A stretch of 64,000 nt of DNA from Symbiodinium natans (GCA_905221605.1 CAJNDS010002591.1:1-64000); one strand, 5' to 3'. Counted from the stretch's first letter, positions 9,347 to 19,548 are shown. Notes: generated by a model from the sequence alone, not told the origin. Translations and numbers: made by a program.

Positions 9347-9484
9347 GGGTTTAGGGTTTAGGGTTTAGGGTTTGGGGTTTAGGGTTTAGGGTTTAGGGTT
9401 TAGGGTTTAGGGTTTAGGATTTAGGGTTTAGGGTTTAGGGTTTAGGGTTTAGGGCTTAGGGCTTAGGGCTTAGGGTTTAGGGTT
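9347..9484. repeat. TTTAGGG array with GGGCTTA units
   Basis: About 18 units of TTTAGGG, ending in three GGGCTTA variants. Neighbouring short CCCTAAA runs occur at 9,133-9,160 and 9,564-9,606. The islands around it (9,170-9,346 and 9,485-9,720) show no exon I can defend, although a hydrophobic frame is open on the minus strand at about 9,640-9,705. Confidence 0.9.
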
Positions 9485-10021
9485 CCAAGCCCCTACTTCC
9501 CCTGATTCCCCGTGAAAGCTCCCCTAAACGCCCGAAGCCTCCAAGTCCTCCCAGGATACCATAAGCCCTAAACCCTTAACCCTAAACCCTAAACCCTAAA
9601 CCCTAAGCAGCTACAAGCCTGAGGGAGCCCTGACGTAACCCCCCCAAGTCCCCGCCCTCGAGGAACCCTGCCAGGGCCAGCAAAGCCAGCGCACAGTGAC
9701 CTGGGTGGGCTTTGTGGGCTTAAGAGTTTGAGGGTCAGGGTTTGGGGTTTGGGGTTTAGGGGTTAGGGTTTAAGGTTTAGGGGCTTGCTAGGGCTGCGAG
9801 TTGGGTGATACATCGAGGGTGTTGTGGGCCTGCCATCGCACAACTAACCAACCAGCTCGAACTCTGCTTTTGTTGCAGGGCGTCGGATTTCGTTCAGGGT
9901 TTAGGGTTTAGGGTTTAGGGTTTAGGGCTTGGGTTCGCAATCCCTTGCTCCTTCCCGCCTCGGCGTGCCTGAGGCGGCCAAGGAAAAGCCATGAGTCGGG
10001 GCGCAACGGGGACTTCTACAA

Positions 10022-10129
10022 CTACTATGTGCTTAAGAACCCCAAAAAATAGCAAATACCAATTCCTATATTGCCCTTAGAAGGAAGATTTTTTTTGTTT
10101 TTTTTGGGGGGTTCTTAAGAAAGTAGTAG
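10022..10129. mobile_element. Short inverted-repeat element, family A
   Basis: The ends are CTACTATGTGCTTAAGAACC and, inverted, GGTTCTTAAGAAAGTAGTAG. The interior has an A/T-rich core with CCTATATTGCCCTTA. Related copies are at 11,642, 29,301 and 53,815. Too short to encode anything, so a MITE or introner-like element. Confidence 0.8.
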
Positions 10130-10460
10130 ACCAGTTCTGGGCGCTGGTTGCCCAGGTTCCGGAAAAGGGCTCAGGGAGGGTTGCGAGAGTTTCGTGTGCC
10201 GTGCTCGGTGAGGGGGCTGAGAGTATGTTTAGAGTCTGCATTTGCGCAGGAAAGAATGCGATTAGCTTACTGTGGCTACCACTCGACACTGAAAGTTGAA
10301 GAAGTGAAAGCTGACCCCATTCAATCCCCTTTGAAGAAGCTGCCTGACTGCATGAGCTACACCTCACTCACTCAACCCCGAACCCTGCAAACTTACTCAC
10401 CGAGTGCCCAAACCCCTAAATTGGCCCTAAATCTTATGCACCCTGCCAAACAATCTTAAA
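10130..10460. other. Island without a firm exon
   Basis: Both strands are open for about 90 codons and neither shows convincing codon bias. A minus-strand block reading STAHETLATLPEPFSGTWAT at about 10,150-10,215 is the best candidate. I leave it uncalled. Confidence 0.3.
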
Positions 10461-10714
10461 CCTGAACCCAGCACCCTAAACCCTAAACCCTAAAGCCTAC
10501 TTGCCTGCAAGGCTTGAGCCCGATCGCGGCGCAAGGCCGAAAGAAGCAGATGGGGACGTGCCTTTGGGCTCTGGGGTTTAGGGCTTCAGGGTTTCCGTGC
10601 TTCAGAGTGAACTGCACTTTGTGAGTTGGGTGTGTAAGAAGCCTATGCGCCCTGAAAACTCGAAGCCTGCAAGCCCGAAATAACCCTAAAGCTCAAACCC
10701 CTTCATCGCCCAGC

Positions 10715-10778
10715 CCGTCTGCCGCTCCCCCCTCTGCCGGGTGCGGTCCGAGTAGTGCCACCCGATCAGGAAGAAGAC
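10715..10778 (-). CDS. DedA/VTT-like membrane protein, exon with VFFLIGWHYSD
   Basis: After CCTGAG the frame reads VFFLIGWHYSDRTRQRGERQ and leaves in the middle of a Gly codon at a GC donor. It joins the EDP of the previous exon in phase 0. The string DP-VFFLIGW-Y-D corresponds to the DP-FYLLG-YGD region that I know from one DedA-like (SNARE-associated, VTT) family. The donor choice is tentative; later donors would add WAMKG. Confidence 0.6.
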
Positions 10779-11286
10779 CTCAGGGTTTAGAGATTGGGGT
10801 TGAAGACTCTGCTCAGAGATTTGGGATGTGGGTTTCAGGTCTGCTCCCGTATAGCCCATAGGTCGAAACAAGCACAGCTCCCACACAGACACACAGAAAT
10901 GGACAGAGACTCGGACAGAGCCTCACCGATGAGTCGATTTCTGAATCTCGCGAGAACATGTCTGCTCCACGAACTTCTGTCGCGAGTGCGATGGCAGCGA
11001 TTGCTGTGGAAACCCTTTCCTTCACGAGGAGATGCACCAGACGTCGATGCTTCCAGAAACATGTGCGGGAGTCATAAGGGACCTTAGGGGTGGTGTAGGG
11101 GCTCAGGATGTAGGGACAATTTAAGGGAAACGTAGAGGGTTTTCTAGGGGAATACGATTAAGGGTCCCTTCTAGGGTATCTTCCTCAACTCTAAAATCCG
11201 AAAGCCCAACCCCAACTTAAACCCTAAACCCTAAGCCCTATGTCCTAAGCCCTCAGCCCTAAACCCTTCCTGCTCGGGGCGGCGGC
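10779..11286. other. Intron of the DedA-like gene; plus-strand open frame noted
   Basis: This separates two phase-matched exons. It carries a plus-strand 44-codon frame from ATG at about 10,958 to a TAA (MSAPRTSVASAMAAIAVETL...), which looks like a signal peptide but lacks support. There are short CCCTAAA words at its right end and AGGG-rich sequence at 11,080-11,180. Confidence 0.45.
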
Positions 11287-11311
11287 TGGATCCTCGGCCA
11301 AGCGGCGGAGC
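11287..11311 (-). CDS. DedA/VTT-like membrane protein, 25-nt exon LRRLAEDP
   Basis: After TGCCCAG one base completes Thr, then LRRLAEDP; the donor is CCA|GCCGCC. With its neighbours it reads GTLRRLAEDPVFFLIGW, continuous across three exons and in frame. This continuity is the main evidence for the exon. Confidence 0.65.
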
Positions 11312-11339
11312 CTGGGCAAAGGGAGGTCGAGGTTGGGGA

Positions 11340-11515
11340 GGGTTTAGGGTTTAGGGGTTTAGGGGTTTCGGGGTTTAGGGGTTTAGGGGTTTAGGGGTTT
11401 TGGGGTTTTGGGGTTTAGGGGTTTCGGGGTTTCGGGGTTTTGGGGTTTAGGGGTTTAGGGGTGTAGGAGTTTAGGGTTTAGGGGTTTAGGGTTTTAGGGG
11501 TTTAGGGCTTAGGGA
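11340..11515. repeat. TTTAGGGG (8-mer) array
   Basis: The unit is GGGGTTTA with GGGGTTTC and GGGGTTTT variants, again an 8-mer and not a 7-mer. It is the mirror of the 8-mer array at 8,845-9,002. Confidence 0.9.
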
Positions 11516-11641
11516 TGTGTAAGATTATGGGCCCCTAACGTGGCGCTCTGCCTAAGTCGGACAGTGGCTATGAGCTGCGGGCTTCATCAATGAGAGCCAT
11601 ACAATTCGTAAAGCGGTTCCAACCCAAGCAGCTAATATCGG

Positions 11642-11774
11642 ACTACTAAATTTGCCTAAGAACCCACCCCCCCCCCCCCCGGCGCAAAAAAGAAATAGTA
11701 ATCCCTATATTGCCCTTATAAGGGAAGCACTTTTCCATTAGTTTCTTGGGGGGAAGTACCTAAGCAAATGGTAG
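11642..11774. mobile_element. Short inverted-repeat element, family A
   Basis: Starts CTACTAAATTTGCCTAAGAA and ends, inverted, TACCTAAGCAAATGGTAG, with CCTATATTGCCCTTATAAGG in the middle. Clearly the same family as 10,022-10,129, with diverged ends. Confidence 0.75.
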
Positions 11775-11925
11775 CGGAGTGAAGCCCAATTGGGATTTAG
11801 GGTTTAGGGTTTAGGGTTTAGGGTTTAGGGTTTAGAGTTTAGGGTTTAGTTTGGGGCTTAGGGTTTGGGGTGTTTGGCCCTTGGAAGTCCTCAATCTGGG
11901 ACGCTTGATCGCTGGAGCGCCCGGC

Positions 11926-11946
11926 GTGCCGAGGACGTACCATGGC
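11926..11946 (-). CDS. DedA/VTT-like membrane protein, 21-nt microexon PWYVLGT
   Basis: After AACCTGAG one base completes Pro, then PWYVLG and two bases of Thr; the donor is AC|GCCGGG. The phases on both sides (two and one) match the neighbouring exons exactly. The sequence is hydrophobic and leads into LRRLAEDP. Confidence 0.6.
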
Positions 11947-12075
11947 CTCAGGTTTGGGGATGCTACCTTGTTGACGGCGCAGGGGTGCCACAGCAAGGGG
12001 TTCATACAAATGCAGTACCCATAAAGAAGCTGTAAGCTCTGAATACCCTGAGAGCTCGGCAGCCAGTGGGTGTTC

Positions 12076-12107
12076 GGGGTTGTGAGCCCCAAGTGCAGGT
12101 CGTTGGC
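12076..12107 (-). CDS. DedA/VTT-like membrane protein, exon ANDLHLGLTT
   Basis: After CGCTTGAG the frame reads ANDLHLGLTT plus two bases of Pro, with a GA donor (CC|GAACAC). It follows LLLLALN directly. The pattern LLLLALN-ANDLHLGLTT matches the loop after the first membrane helix in the DedA-like family I have in mind. The frame stays open beyond the chosen donor. Confidence 0.6.
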
Positions 12108-12172
12108 CTCAAGCGGCGCAGCTGTACAGATTCCACAGACCCCCTAGAAGGTACTTCAAAAGGCTTCCCTGA

Positions 12173-12265
12173 AACCCTAAACCCTAAACCCTAAACCCTA
12201 AACCCTAAACCCTAAACCCTAAACCCTAAACCCTAAACCCTAAACCCTAAACCCTAAACCCTAAC
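12173..12265. repeat. CCCTAAA array inside the DedA-like gene
   Basis: About 13 perfect CCCTAAA units in the intron between the exons at 12,320 and 12,107. A degenerate G-strand run is at 12,435-12,508 and a second C-strand run at 12,578-12,640. Confidence 0.95.
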
Positions 12266-12319
12266 CCTTTGGGGCTCAGGGAACTAGATCCCTTGGCACG
12301 GCTCACCCAGCCAAGCAGC

Positions 12320-12382
12320 ATTGAGCGCCAGGAGAAGGAGCGGCGCGTCGGTCACGAGGACGGGGCCCAGAGCATCACCCAA
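12320..12382 (-). CDS. DedA/VTT-like membrane protein, exon LGDALGPVLVTDAPLLLLALN
   Basis: After a pyrimidine-rich tract and CTGCAG the frame reads LGDALGPVLVTDAPLLLLAL then Asn, and leaves at AAT|GCTGCT (a GC donor). It contains the start of a membrane helix. The five exons 12,382 to 10,715 join without a frame break into a segment of about 68 residues. Proteins of this group act in membranes, and eukaryotic relatives move lipids between leaflets; that role is inferred from the family only. The plus strand is also open here (QEKERRVGHED...), but it has no family match and no continuation. Confidence 0.6.
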
Positions 12383-12639
12383 CTGCAGCAAAGAGGCCGT
12401 CGTGACATGAAGAATTTGGACCAAGGGGAGTTTAGAGTTTAGGGTTTAGGGTTTAGGGTTTTGGATTTAGGGTTTGGAATTTGGGGTTTAAGGTTTAGGG
12501 TTTAGCCACCAACAACCTTGAACCACCCGTAACCTACAACAAACCCAAAACCTTCCGAATACTTCCAACTTGCGAGCCCAAACCCTAAACCCTAAACCCT
12601 AAACCCTAAACTCTAAACCCTAAACCCTAAACCCTAAAC

Positions 12640-13480
12640 CGCTTGTTGAGAACTTGAGAACTTGGACCGGCAGTGCAAGTGGACGTGTGTATCGAGCACC
12701 CCGCTCCCTAGGGAAGAGGGCTTAGGATCCGGAACTGGCACTTGGGGAGCTCTCGGCTGTAGGGCTTCGAAAAGTGTGCAAGGGCTGCTGGGATGCTTTA
12801 AGAAGTTTGGGCGATCTAAACCCTAAACCCTAAACCCTAAACCCGTTTAGTTTTGAACTCAGCGCTGTCGGGCCTCGGGCTTGTGTAATTCATTCCGTGT
12901 CATCCCAACTTCACACGCAGGAAGCCCTGAAATGCCCTTAGCCCTTAGCCATCAAGCCTCAGCCTCAAGCCCAGGGGAAACGAACTTGCACAGCAGAAAT
13001 CGAGGCGCTGAAACGAACCTAACCCCTGTGCTTGAAGTGAGTGCGATTGAACCGGCCAGTGCTTGAATCGTCCGGGCTTGTAATGCGGGCGTTTGAATTG
13101 GCATTTGTGCAGGAATGGCGAGTGCTTGACTCGTTGGTGCTGCTAGCGCAGATATGCTTGAAAGGCAGGAGCACTCGAATAGCAGCTGTTTGAATCGCAG
13201 TGCTCAAACCGCTTGAACCGAGGTCTACGCTAACCAGCCGGGGTCGTCCCAGTGCGCCTTGCCCGCTGCGGTTAGCAGACCTGAGCAGCTTATCTTGGCT
13301 CCCTCCACCCCAAACCACAACCTGTCAAGTCGAGGGTATTGAGTGCCCTGCAAGCCCTTAAGGCCTTTGCGGACTTGAGGTTAGCGTTGCACAATGAACC
13401 CTTAAACCCTTAAGCGCCTGGACACTTCAAATCGTCCTTTCCAAATCTTTGTTCGGAGATTCACCTACGACCGCATCTTT
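12640..13480. other. Islands without a firm exon
   Basis: Two unique blocks (12,640-12,820 and 12,860-13,480) are separated by short CCCTAAA runs. The second has a loosely repeated GTGCTTGAATCG word at 13,020-13,210 and open frames on both strands. I could not choose between them and call nothing. Confidence 0.35.
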
Positions 13481-13490
13481 GGCCAGAACT

Positions 13491-13590
13491 AATATAGGGT
13501 CGGAATAATTTCTAATTGCATTCCCCTATGGCCCCTATATAGTTCTACTACAATAAAACCCTATTCTAATTCTTAAGGCCCCTATATTCT
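13491..13590. mobile_element. Short element, family D
   Basis: Reads TATAGGGTCGGAATAATT at one end and, reversed, AATTCTTAAGGCCCCTATA at the other, with ATAAAACCCTATTCTAATT inside. About ten copies occur in the window. In two other copies a telomere-like array occupies the position of the internal CCCTA word. Confidence 0.8.
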
Positions 13591-13608
13591 ACAGCCCCTG
13601 AAAGGGCC

Positions 13609-13678
13609 CTAAACCCTAAACCCTAAACCCTAAACCCTAAACCCTAAACCCTAAACCCTAAACCCTAAACCCTAAACC
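13609..13678. repeat. CCCTAAA array
   Basis: About ten perfect units placed directly after a family D element and before a coding island. Confidence 0.95.
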
Positions 13679-13701
13679 CGGTTGCGCAAGCTCTTGGGGT
13701 T

Positions 13702-13761
13702 TCAGAAGAGCTCCAAGGCCCAGCTCTGCAAAAAGGTCGGAGTGTCTTCAGGCGGGGAGGC
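13702..13761 (-). CDS. Candidate exon ASPPEDTPTFLQSWALELF
   Basis: After TTGTCAAG the frame reads ASPPEDTPTFLQSWALELF and meets TGA. The codon bias is good. It could be an exon upstream of the DedA-like segment with a donor just before the TGA, or a gene end. Which one is undecided. Confidence 0.4.
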   Translation of the reverse strand, partial: ASPPEDTPTFLQSWALELF

Positions 13762-14208
13762 CTTGACAAGCTTCCGCCGGGTTTAGGGTTTAGGGTTTGG
13801 GGTTTAGGGTTTGGGGTTTAGGGTTTAGGGCTTAGGGTTTTGGTTTAGGGTTTAAAAGTTTAAAAGTCTAGGGCTCTTGAAACGTGAAGCCTCACCCTCG
13901 AAAACCCGCACTCTCCAGCCCTGCATCCCCGACCCGACATCGCCGAACCAAGAAACCGCCACACGCCTACTCCCGAAACAATCCCTAAACCCTAAACCCT
14001 AAATCCTAAACCCTAAACCCTATGAGAACAGGGTTTTTGGGGTCATGATCGTATAAGTCTAAAGGAACCCGAAGGGGCATGCTGTTCGTAACTATTCCGA
14101 GTACACATGGGGGGTTTGCGAAAATTGGGGACCTGTGACCATATAATGGCTAAACCCCTATAAACCTAAACCCCCTAAAACCCTAAACGTTCAGAAATCA
14201 CCGTTTAC

Positions 14209-14285
14209 CCTCAAAGAAGACTGGGCCCAGGCCGAGGGCGGCGGTGTAGCGCCAGGGCAGTCGAAAGCTGCCGTCCATGCGGTGA
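14209..14285 (-). CDS. Candidate exon MDGSFRLPWRYTAALGLGPVF
   Basis: The frame reads HRMDGSFRLPWRYTAALGLG then PVFFE and leaves at TTTGAGG|GTAAAC, a near-consensus donor. The upstream border is not certain; the Met at 14,278 could even be a start. Hydrophobic content fits a membrane protein. Confidence 0.45.
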
Positions 14286-14479
14286 CCAGACCACCTCAAC
14301 CCTCAACCCTCAACCCTAGACCCTGAACCCCTAAAACCCTACAAACCCTAAACCTAAACCCTAAACCTTAAACCCTAAACAAAAAACCTAAACCGCCGGC
14401 GGCAAGCAAAACGCAAGCTGTAGGTGTGGGGGATTGACGGGTTGCCCAGATGGTAGTTAAAGGGGCCGCAGGGCTTCGG

Positions 14480-15300
14480 GTCTTAGGGTTTAGGGTTAGG
14501 GTTTAGGGTTAGGTGTTTTAGGTTTGTTAGGGTTTAGGGTTTAGGGTTAGCGGTTTAGGGTTTAGGGTTTAGGTTTAGGGTTTTAGGGTTAGGGTTTTTA
14601 GGGTTTAGGGTTTTAGGGTTTAGACTGTAGGGTGGTTTATGATGAACTGCTTTGTGTCTACAAGGCTTGGGGATTGTTAGGGTTTATCGGGTAAAACCTG
14701 GAAAGGAAAGGTGATCGTACATTTTGGAGGTGGCATGGATGTTCATGGCACGACATGACGAGCTCGGCTTGAGGCGAACGCCTTGAGTGAGAACAGCTCG
14801 CCATGGTAGGTAAGTTTTAATTTATCGAGGTTCAGGGTTCGCGGGTGAGGGCCCAGGAAAGTCACAACATTCATCTGCCGGGCGGAAACGCGAAACCTCC
14901 AAAAAAAGCTCCACCAAACCAGAAAACCATCTAAAACCCGAAAGTGCCACCTGAAATATCTGAGGCACCTGCACAAAATGCCTTGGCATGGCCCCCAGCC
15001 ATGCGTGCCTGCGCGAGCTGCAGGGTTTATAGAGGCAAGTTTTGAGGCGCGCAGAGAGGTAAGGTTTTAGGGTTTAGGGGTTTAGGGTTTTAGGGTTTTA
15101 GGGTTTAGGGTTTTAGGGTTCTAGGGTTCTAGGGTTCTAGGGTTCTAGGGTTTGAGGGTTTTGAGGGGTTTGAGGGTTTGGAGGGTTTGAGTGTTTTAGG
15201 GTTTTTTAGGGTTTTAGGGTTTATAGGGTTTTAGGGTTTTAGGGGTGTAGGGTTTTAGGGTGTTAGGAGTTTTAGCGGTTAGGGTTTTAGGTTGCTGATA
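14480..15300. repeat. Degenerate TTTAGGG / TTTTAGGG arrays
   Basis: Blocks at 14,485-14,640 and 15,064-15,296 with many one-base length changes (TTAGGG, TTTTAGGG, TTCTAGGG), hence older or less constrained than the perfect arrays. The island between them (14,650-15,050) has an open minus frame without coding bias. Confidence 0.85.
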
Positions 15301-15301
15301 C

Positions 15302-15392
15302 TCCCCTTCGAACCTTAAATAGAGAGAATATGTCTAATATTTCCCTTGGGTATTGTATAATACAAAAGAAAACAAAGAATTTCCTAGGCACG
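15302..15392. mobile_element. Short element, family E
   Basis: Shares AACCTTAA-ATA-GAATATGT-TAATAT-CTTGGG and CAAAAGAAAA with copies at 24,855, 49,158 and 59,443. AT-rich, without clear terminal inverted repeats. Unknown type. Confidence 0.65.
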
Positions 15393-15937
15393 GTCCGGCG
15401 GCTACTGGATAGTCGAGCAGATGAGGATGAAGGGTCATGCATTTGTCTTTACTATTCTAGGGCTGCTCTGATGTTGGGCGGCTATTGACGCTGGTGGGGG
15501 GGGAGCGAAGTTGGCTCCGTGCACATGCGTGAGCGCCTAGCGAGGTGTTCTCTCTAAAATATGGTCCCTTTTGGGGTGTGGTTATAAGGCACCCCCCCCT
15601 TAGTTGAGGTACCCAAACAAGGAACCATAATTTTGAGAATGACCAGATGGTGCTGCGGCAAGCCGGCGTGCGACATGGGAGATTTAGGCACTAAGCTGGT
15701 TCTCTTGTGAGGTCTTTCGGACAGACGGGTCATGGTATGGAAGCAGACTGACTTCCCTTACGGAATACCCTAAACCCTAAACTTAAAACCCTAGGATCAC
15801 TAACCCTAAAGCCCATAAATGTAAGAGCTCCCGGGAAGCTTCCGGTGGTTAATACCGGGAACATCCGGGGACGCCTTATAACTTCCTAAAACCTAAAACA
15901 CTAAACCCCAAACCCTAAACTCTAAACCCCAAGACTA

Positions 15938-16058
15938 CTTGGAGGTTTATGGTACTCATTAACAGTCTAGCTTGTACTTATTAACCCACTTATGGAGCCC
16001 CTTAAGTGCCTCATAAGGATATTTGGGTCATAGTTACACTTATTCATTGGGTAATAAC
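15938..16058. mobile_element. Hairpin element, family C
   Basis: Starts CTTGGAGGTTTATGGTACT and has CCACTTATGGAGCCCCTTAAG in the middle; the second half is a rough inverted repeat of the first. Nine copies occur in the window. Confidence 0.75.
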
Positions 16059-16434
16059 CCCAGAAGTGCACGGGCTTCGAGGATTAAGGGGTTCCGGGCT
16101 GTAGAGGTTAAGGAGCCCTAAACACCTAAGCCCTAAACCCTAAAACCTAAACCCTCAAAACAGGCTCTTCATGAGAGGGCGTGCGATTCGTGGAATGTCA
16201 GGCCGGTAGACATTCCATGAAACACAGCAGGTCCAGACGGAAGGACTGACTCCCTAAAATTGTGTTTAGGTTTAGGGTTTAGGGGTTTTAAGGTTTAGGG
16301 TTTAGGGTTTAGGGTTTTAGGGTGTAGGGATTAAAGCTGCTGTGAGGTGGTGTTCATTGTAGGACCGGACGGAGGGTCATAGCATAAGAGAGATAATAAG
16401 ATGAAGACGTCCCAGAGGATCTTTTAAACCCCCC

Positions 16435-16505
16435 TGCGTGTTGATGACACGGTTGCGCAGCACGCCCCCTTCTGGGCGGTGCGAGACGGGACGCGGTGGA
16501 CGATT
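16435..16505 (-). CDS. Candidate exon RPVSHRPEGGVLRNRVINTQ
   Basis: The minus frame reads RPVSHRPEGGVLRNRVINTQ with good codon bias and leaves near ACGCAG|GGGGG. The acceptor is not fixed. The product is unknown. Confidence 0.4.
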
Positions 16506-16765
16506 GTACACTTGAATGGACAATACTGAAAAGTCGTGGTTGCAGGGTTTGGGGCTAGGTTAGGGGGAGGTAAGTTCTACAAAAGCTGCGGTGGAAGATG
16601 CCTAACAGCGCGTAGGCATTCATTGCGGAGTCTTTGATACACGCAAACCAAAACTCACAGGTACCCTAAAAGGCACCTGGGAGTTGTTACGACTTGACCT
16701 TTAGCGCTCGCCGGCCCCGCTGCGTGCTTTGCATCCCCGTGCGTGGGGGTTTTGGCCGAACGAAC

Positions 16766-16832
16766 CTTGCCGGGCGCAAGAGTGGAAGCCCCGAATGGCG
16801 ATTTGGGTGACGCTGTCTGAGTGGAAGAAGAC
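16766..16832 (-). CDS. Candidate exon VFFHSDSVTQIAIRGFHSCARQ
   Basis: Bounded by GAAGCAG and CAAG|GTTCG, this 67-nt block reads VFFHSDSVTQIAIRGFHSCA then RQ plus one base, with about three quarters of third positions G or C. Another frame (SSSTQTASPKSP...) is also open but has weaker bias. Confidence 0.45.
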
Positions 16833-17109
16833 CTGCTTCTTCTGCAAAAAGTTTGGAGCTTGTAGGAAAACGTGCGGATGTAGGTAGGACTTGAGGGCTT
16901 AGTACACGCTTTTAAGGTCAAGCACGGAAGGTGCCTCTGCGTAAAGACGATCATACATTGTTCATGCTGTACTCATGGCCCTGGACCCTGACCCCCGAAT
17001 CTCTGACTCTCGGCCCCCCTGAAAATCCCATTTTTCCTACTTTTGGCAGAATTCACGCGCAACCCGCTGCAGCTCGGATTTAGAGCTGGGGTGTGGGGCT
17101 GGTTTTAGG

Positions 17110-17205
17110 GTCCAGCGTCCCAGTCGGTCAGCGGGACTTTTACACCGACAGCTGTTGAAAGCCGCCCAGCAAAATCACAGGACTCGGCGAGTTCGTGAAG
17201 AGCGG
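17110..17205 (-). CDS. Candidate exon LHELAESCDFAGRLSTAVG
   Basis: The frame reads LHELAESCDFAGRLSTAVG then VKVPLTDWDAG, well formed and soluble-looking. The splice sites are not clear. Confidence 0.35.
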
Positions 17206-17524
17206 TGCGGTCGAGGGTTCAGCACCTTCCCTGCTCCCTAAACCCTGAAGGGGCTCGAGCTTCCCCAACTTTCGGGATCGAGGTGGGGCGAGGGGTGACG
17301 GGCTCGGAAGGGGGGGAGGAGGGGTGAGGGGGAGAGGGGGGTCATAAGGACCACCCCACAAGAACCTCAAACTCGAAGATCGCGGCGGAGCCGAAACCAA
17401 AACTTCCAGGGAGGGAAAACTCAAACGCATGAAGATCTGCTCACCTCACCCCCTAAACCCTATTACGCTAAACCCTAAACCTGCAAGGGGACCGGGGGGG
17501 ATCCTTTTGGAAGGGGGGTTAGGG

Positions 17525-17570
17525 GCGGAACACATCCGAGGATTGGAGGGTCCAACAGGTTGCGCATCTG
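17525..17570 (-). CDS. Candidate exon QMRNLLDPPILGCVP
   Basis: After ATTCAGCAG the frame reads QMRNLLDPPILGCVP. The 3' border is unclear. Coding-like but unidentified. Confidence 0.4.
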
Positions 17571-17871
17571 CTGCTGAATGGGGCTGCTAGCTGCTAGGTG
17601 GATACCAGGGAACCAGTGTTGCGACTACCCAAGGCAGAATGGTCGCGAATCATTATGCACTGAGCTCGAAATCCTGACAAGGGTTTAGGGTTGCTGTGTG
17701 TTAGTGAGGTCCAGGCTCGGGAACTCCACCCGCTCAAGAAAGGAGAGCTCTCAAACCCCAAACCCTAAAAACCCAAAAAATCTAACACCCTAAACCCTGA
17801 ACACTAATGGGGATGGGCTTTAAGATTCTGCAGCCGGAGGTTGAAACCTCGACCTTAGGAGATACTATACG

Positions 17872-17920
17872 CCCGCTTGCGCGGGCCGGAGAAAAGCTCC
17901 GGTGCCAGACTCGGGATGCT
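17872..17920 (-). CDS. Candidate exon SLAPELFSGPRKRAYS
   Basis: The frame reads SLAPELFSGPRKRAYS between two AG-bounded points. It lies between short telomere-like runs at 17,660-17,800 and 17,935-18,040. Function unknown. Confidence 0.4.
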
Positions 17921-19091
17921 GGGTCTAGAATCTAGGGGTTTAGGGTTTAGGGGTTTAGGTTTAGGCGTGTTAAGGGTTTAGGTTGTTTAGGGTTTATGGG
18001 TTTTAGGGTTCAGGGTTTTCAGGGTCGGGGTTTAGGGTTTGGGGCTGGTAGGCCTAATACCCCACCCTGACAACCAAAGTTCTCAGAAAATACAGGGGTG
18101 CATCGCGGCTTTCGGATGCTTTCGGGCTTGTTGCTTGCTTGAAGATGGTGATGAAGTCCTAAATCCAATGGCTTCCTACGCTGAAGCCCAGTAGGGTCTG
18201 GAAGGCGCTTCCCTAAACACCAAATTGGCTATTTGCATTCGCCTTATGACATCTAGCTGAAAACAAACCTTATTTGCGGTTAAGGGGAACATAGTCTTAA
18301 TCCAAGAGTGAATTCCACGATGGGCTTCGTGCCACATGCTTACTCTTTGTGGCCCTGAAGGCAAGCCGGCATTGTGCAGAGGCTGGTGCCGCAGCTTAAG
18401 AAGCGCAAGGCCGCTCTGGCCCATCGCTTAAAAGCTTAAGAAGCCAGAAATGCTTCAAATGCAGGACACCGGAGAGCAGCCGCAGTGGTCCGGATTGTTT
18501 AGGGGATTTAGGGTTTAGGGTTTGGGGTTTGGGGTGTAGGTTAGCGTTAGGGTTTTGGGGTAGGGGTTATTACGCATCTGGTTCGTCGAGCGAAACCCAA
18601 ACACACAGCCGAAAAACACCACCAGCCCCCAAACGCAAGACTCCCAAACCCAAGCCCGAGAGCCTCCTGGCATCTTAGGCCCGGCTGAACTCACACATAA
18701 ACCCTAAACCCTAAACAACAAAAACCTAAACCCTAAACCCTAACCCGCCCAAGGCTCACAGTCTAGGTAAAGCCAAAACCCCACATACCCCGAAACATCA
18801 ACACTTACTATTAGGACCCGAAACCCCCGAGCTGCCGTAGGAATAATAGGGAGTTCTACATTGCGAGGCTCTGAGCCAATCGCCCGCCCCGAGTCAACCC
18901 CAGTGCTGCTGCAGCATGTCGGGGTTCTGACGTTTGTAGGGCAGTTCGTTAAAGAGAGTGGAACGCAGCCAAATATTGGATAGGCTTAGCCTTTCGCAAG
19001 GTCGATGGATGTATAGAGAGGGAAGCCAGAAAACAAAAAACTCCCCACCAAAACCTTCACAGGCCACTCCAGGAATGTCTGCCACGGCAGC

Positions 19092-19127
19092 CTGGTTGGG
19101 CTCAGGGAGGGGGGCCCCCGCGAAAGC
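19092..19127 (-). CDS. Candidate exon AFAGAPLPEPNQ
   Basis: After ACTCAGAG the frame reads AFAGAPLPEPNQ and leaves at CAG|GCTGCC, both typical of the other introns here. The frame is open on each side (DLRALQPNSE before, AAVADIPGVACEG after), so the exon may be longer. It could be near the 5' end of the gene to its left. Confidence 0.45.
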
Positions 19128-19347
19128 CTCTGAGTTGGGCTGGAGCGCGCGCAAATCGGCACCCCTCAAACGCTAGCTCTACAAGAACTCCCTCCATTCC
19201 GTTCACACATAGCTAAGGGTCGGGGTGTTTGGGGGGTGTGGGGGTTCAAGAGGCAGCTTATAACTAGGGCAACTTGGCGCTTCAGCCTCCAACTTGCCCC
19301 CACCCAAAAACCCAGACACCAGGCTGAGCACTGCTTGGGGGGGCGTG

Positions 19348-19475
19348 TCGTACTTATTAGCCCAATTGTAAACTGTACTTATAACCCAGTTATCACCTTA
19401 TTGAAGCACTGAGGGGCTAATAAGTGAGTGAAAATACAGTAAAAGCTGGTTCAGAAGCTGCCACGAAGCTCCAAG
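19348..19475. mobile_element. Hairpin element, family C
   Basis: Contains TGTACTTATAACCCAGTTAT and, inverted, GGGGCTAATAAGTGAGTG. A diverged copy. Confidence 0.65.
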
Positions 19476-19548
19476 TAACCCTAAAACCCTAGCCCTAACC
19501 ATTAAACCCTAAACCTTAATAAGTACCATGGAAGCTCCAAGGTGGCTC

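Noticed and set aside
12655-12715. Amidohydrolase-like LDTHVHLH motif on the minus strand
   Set aside because: An isolated short motif in one of several open frames, with no partner exons recognised.
16675-16710. Small-subunit rRNA 3' end (minus strand AAGTCGTAACAA)
   Set aside because: Only about a dozen bases match, without surrounding rRNA sequence.
18176-18424. Minus-strand 82-codon frame (HEAHRGIHSWIKTMF...)
   Set aside because: Third positions are not GC-rich, unlike every supported exon, and splice signals do not fit.
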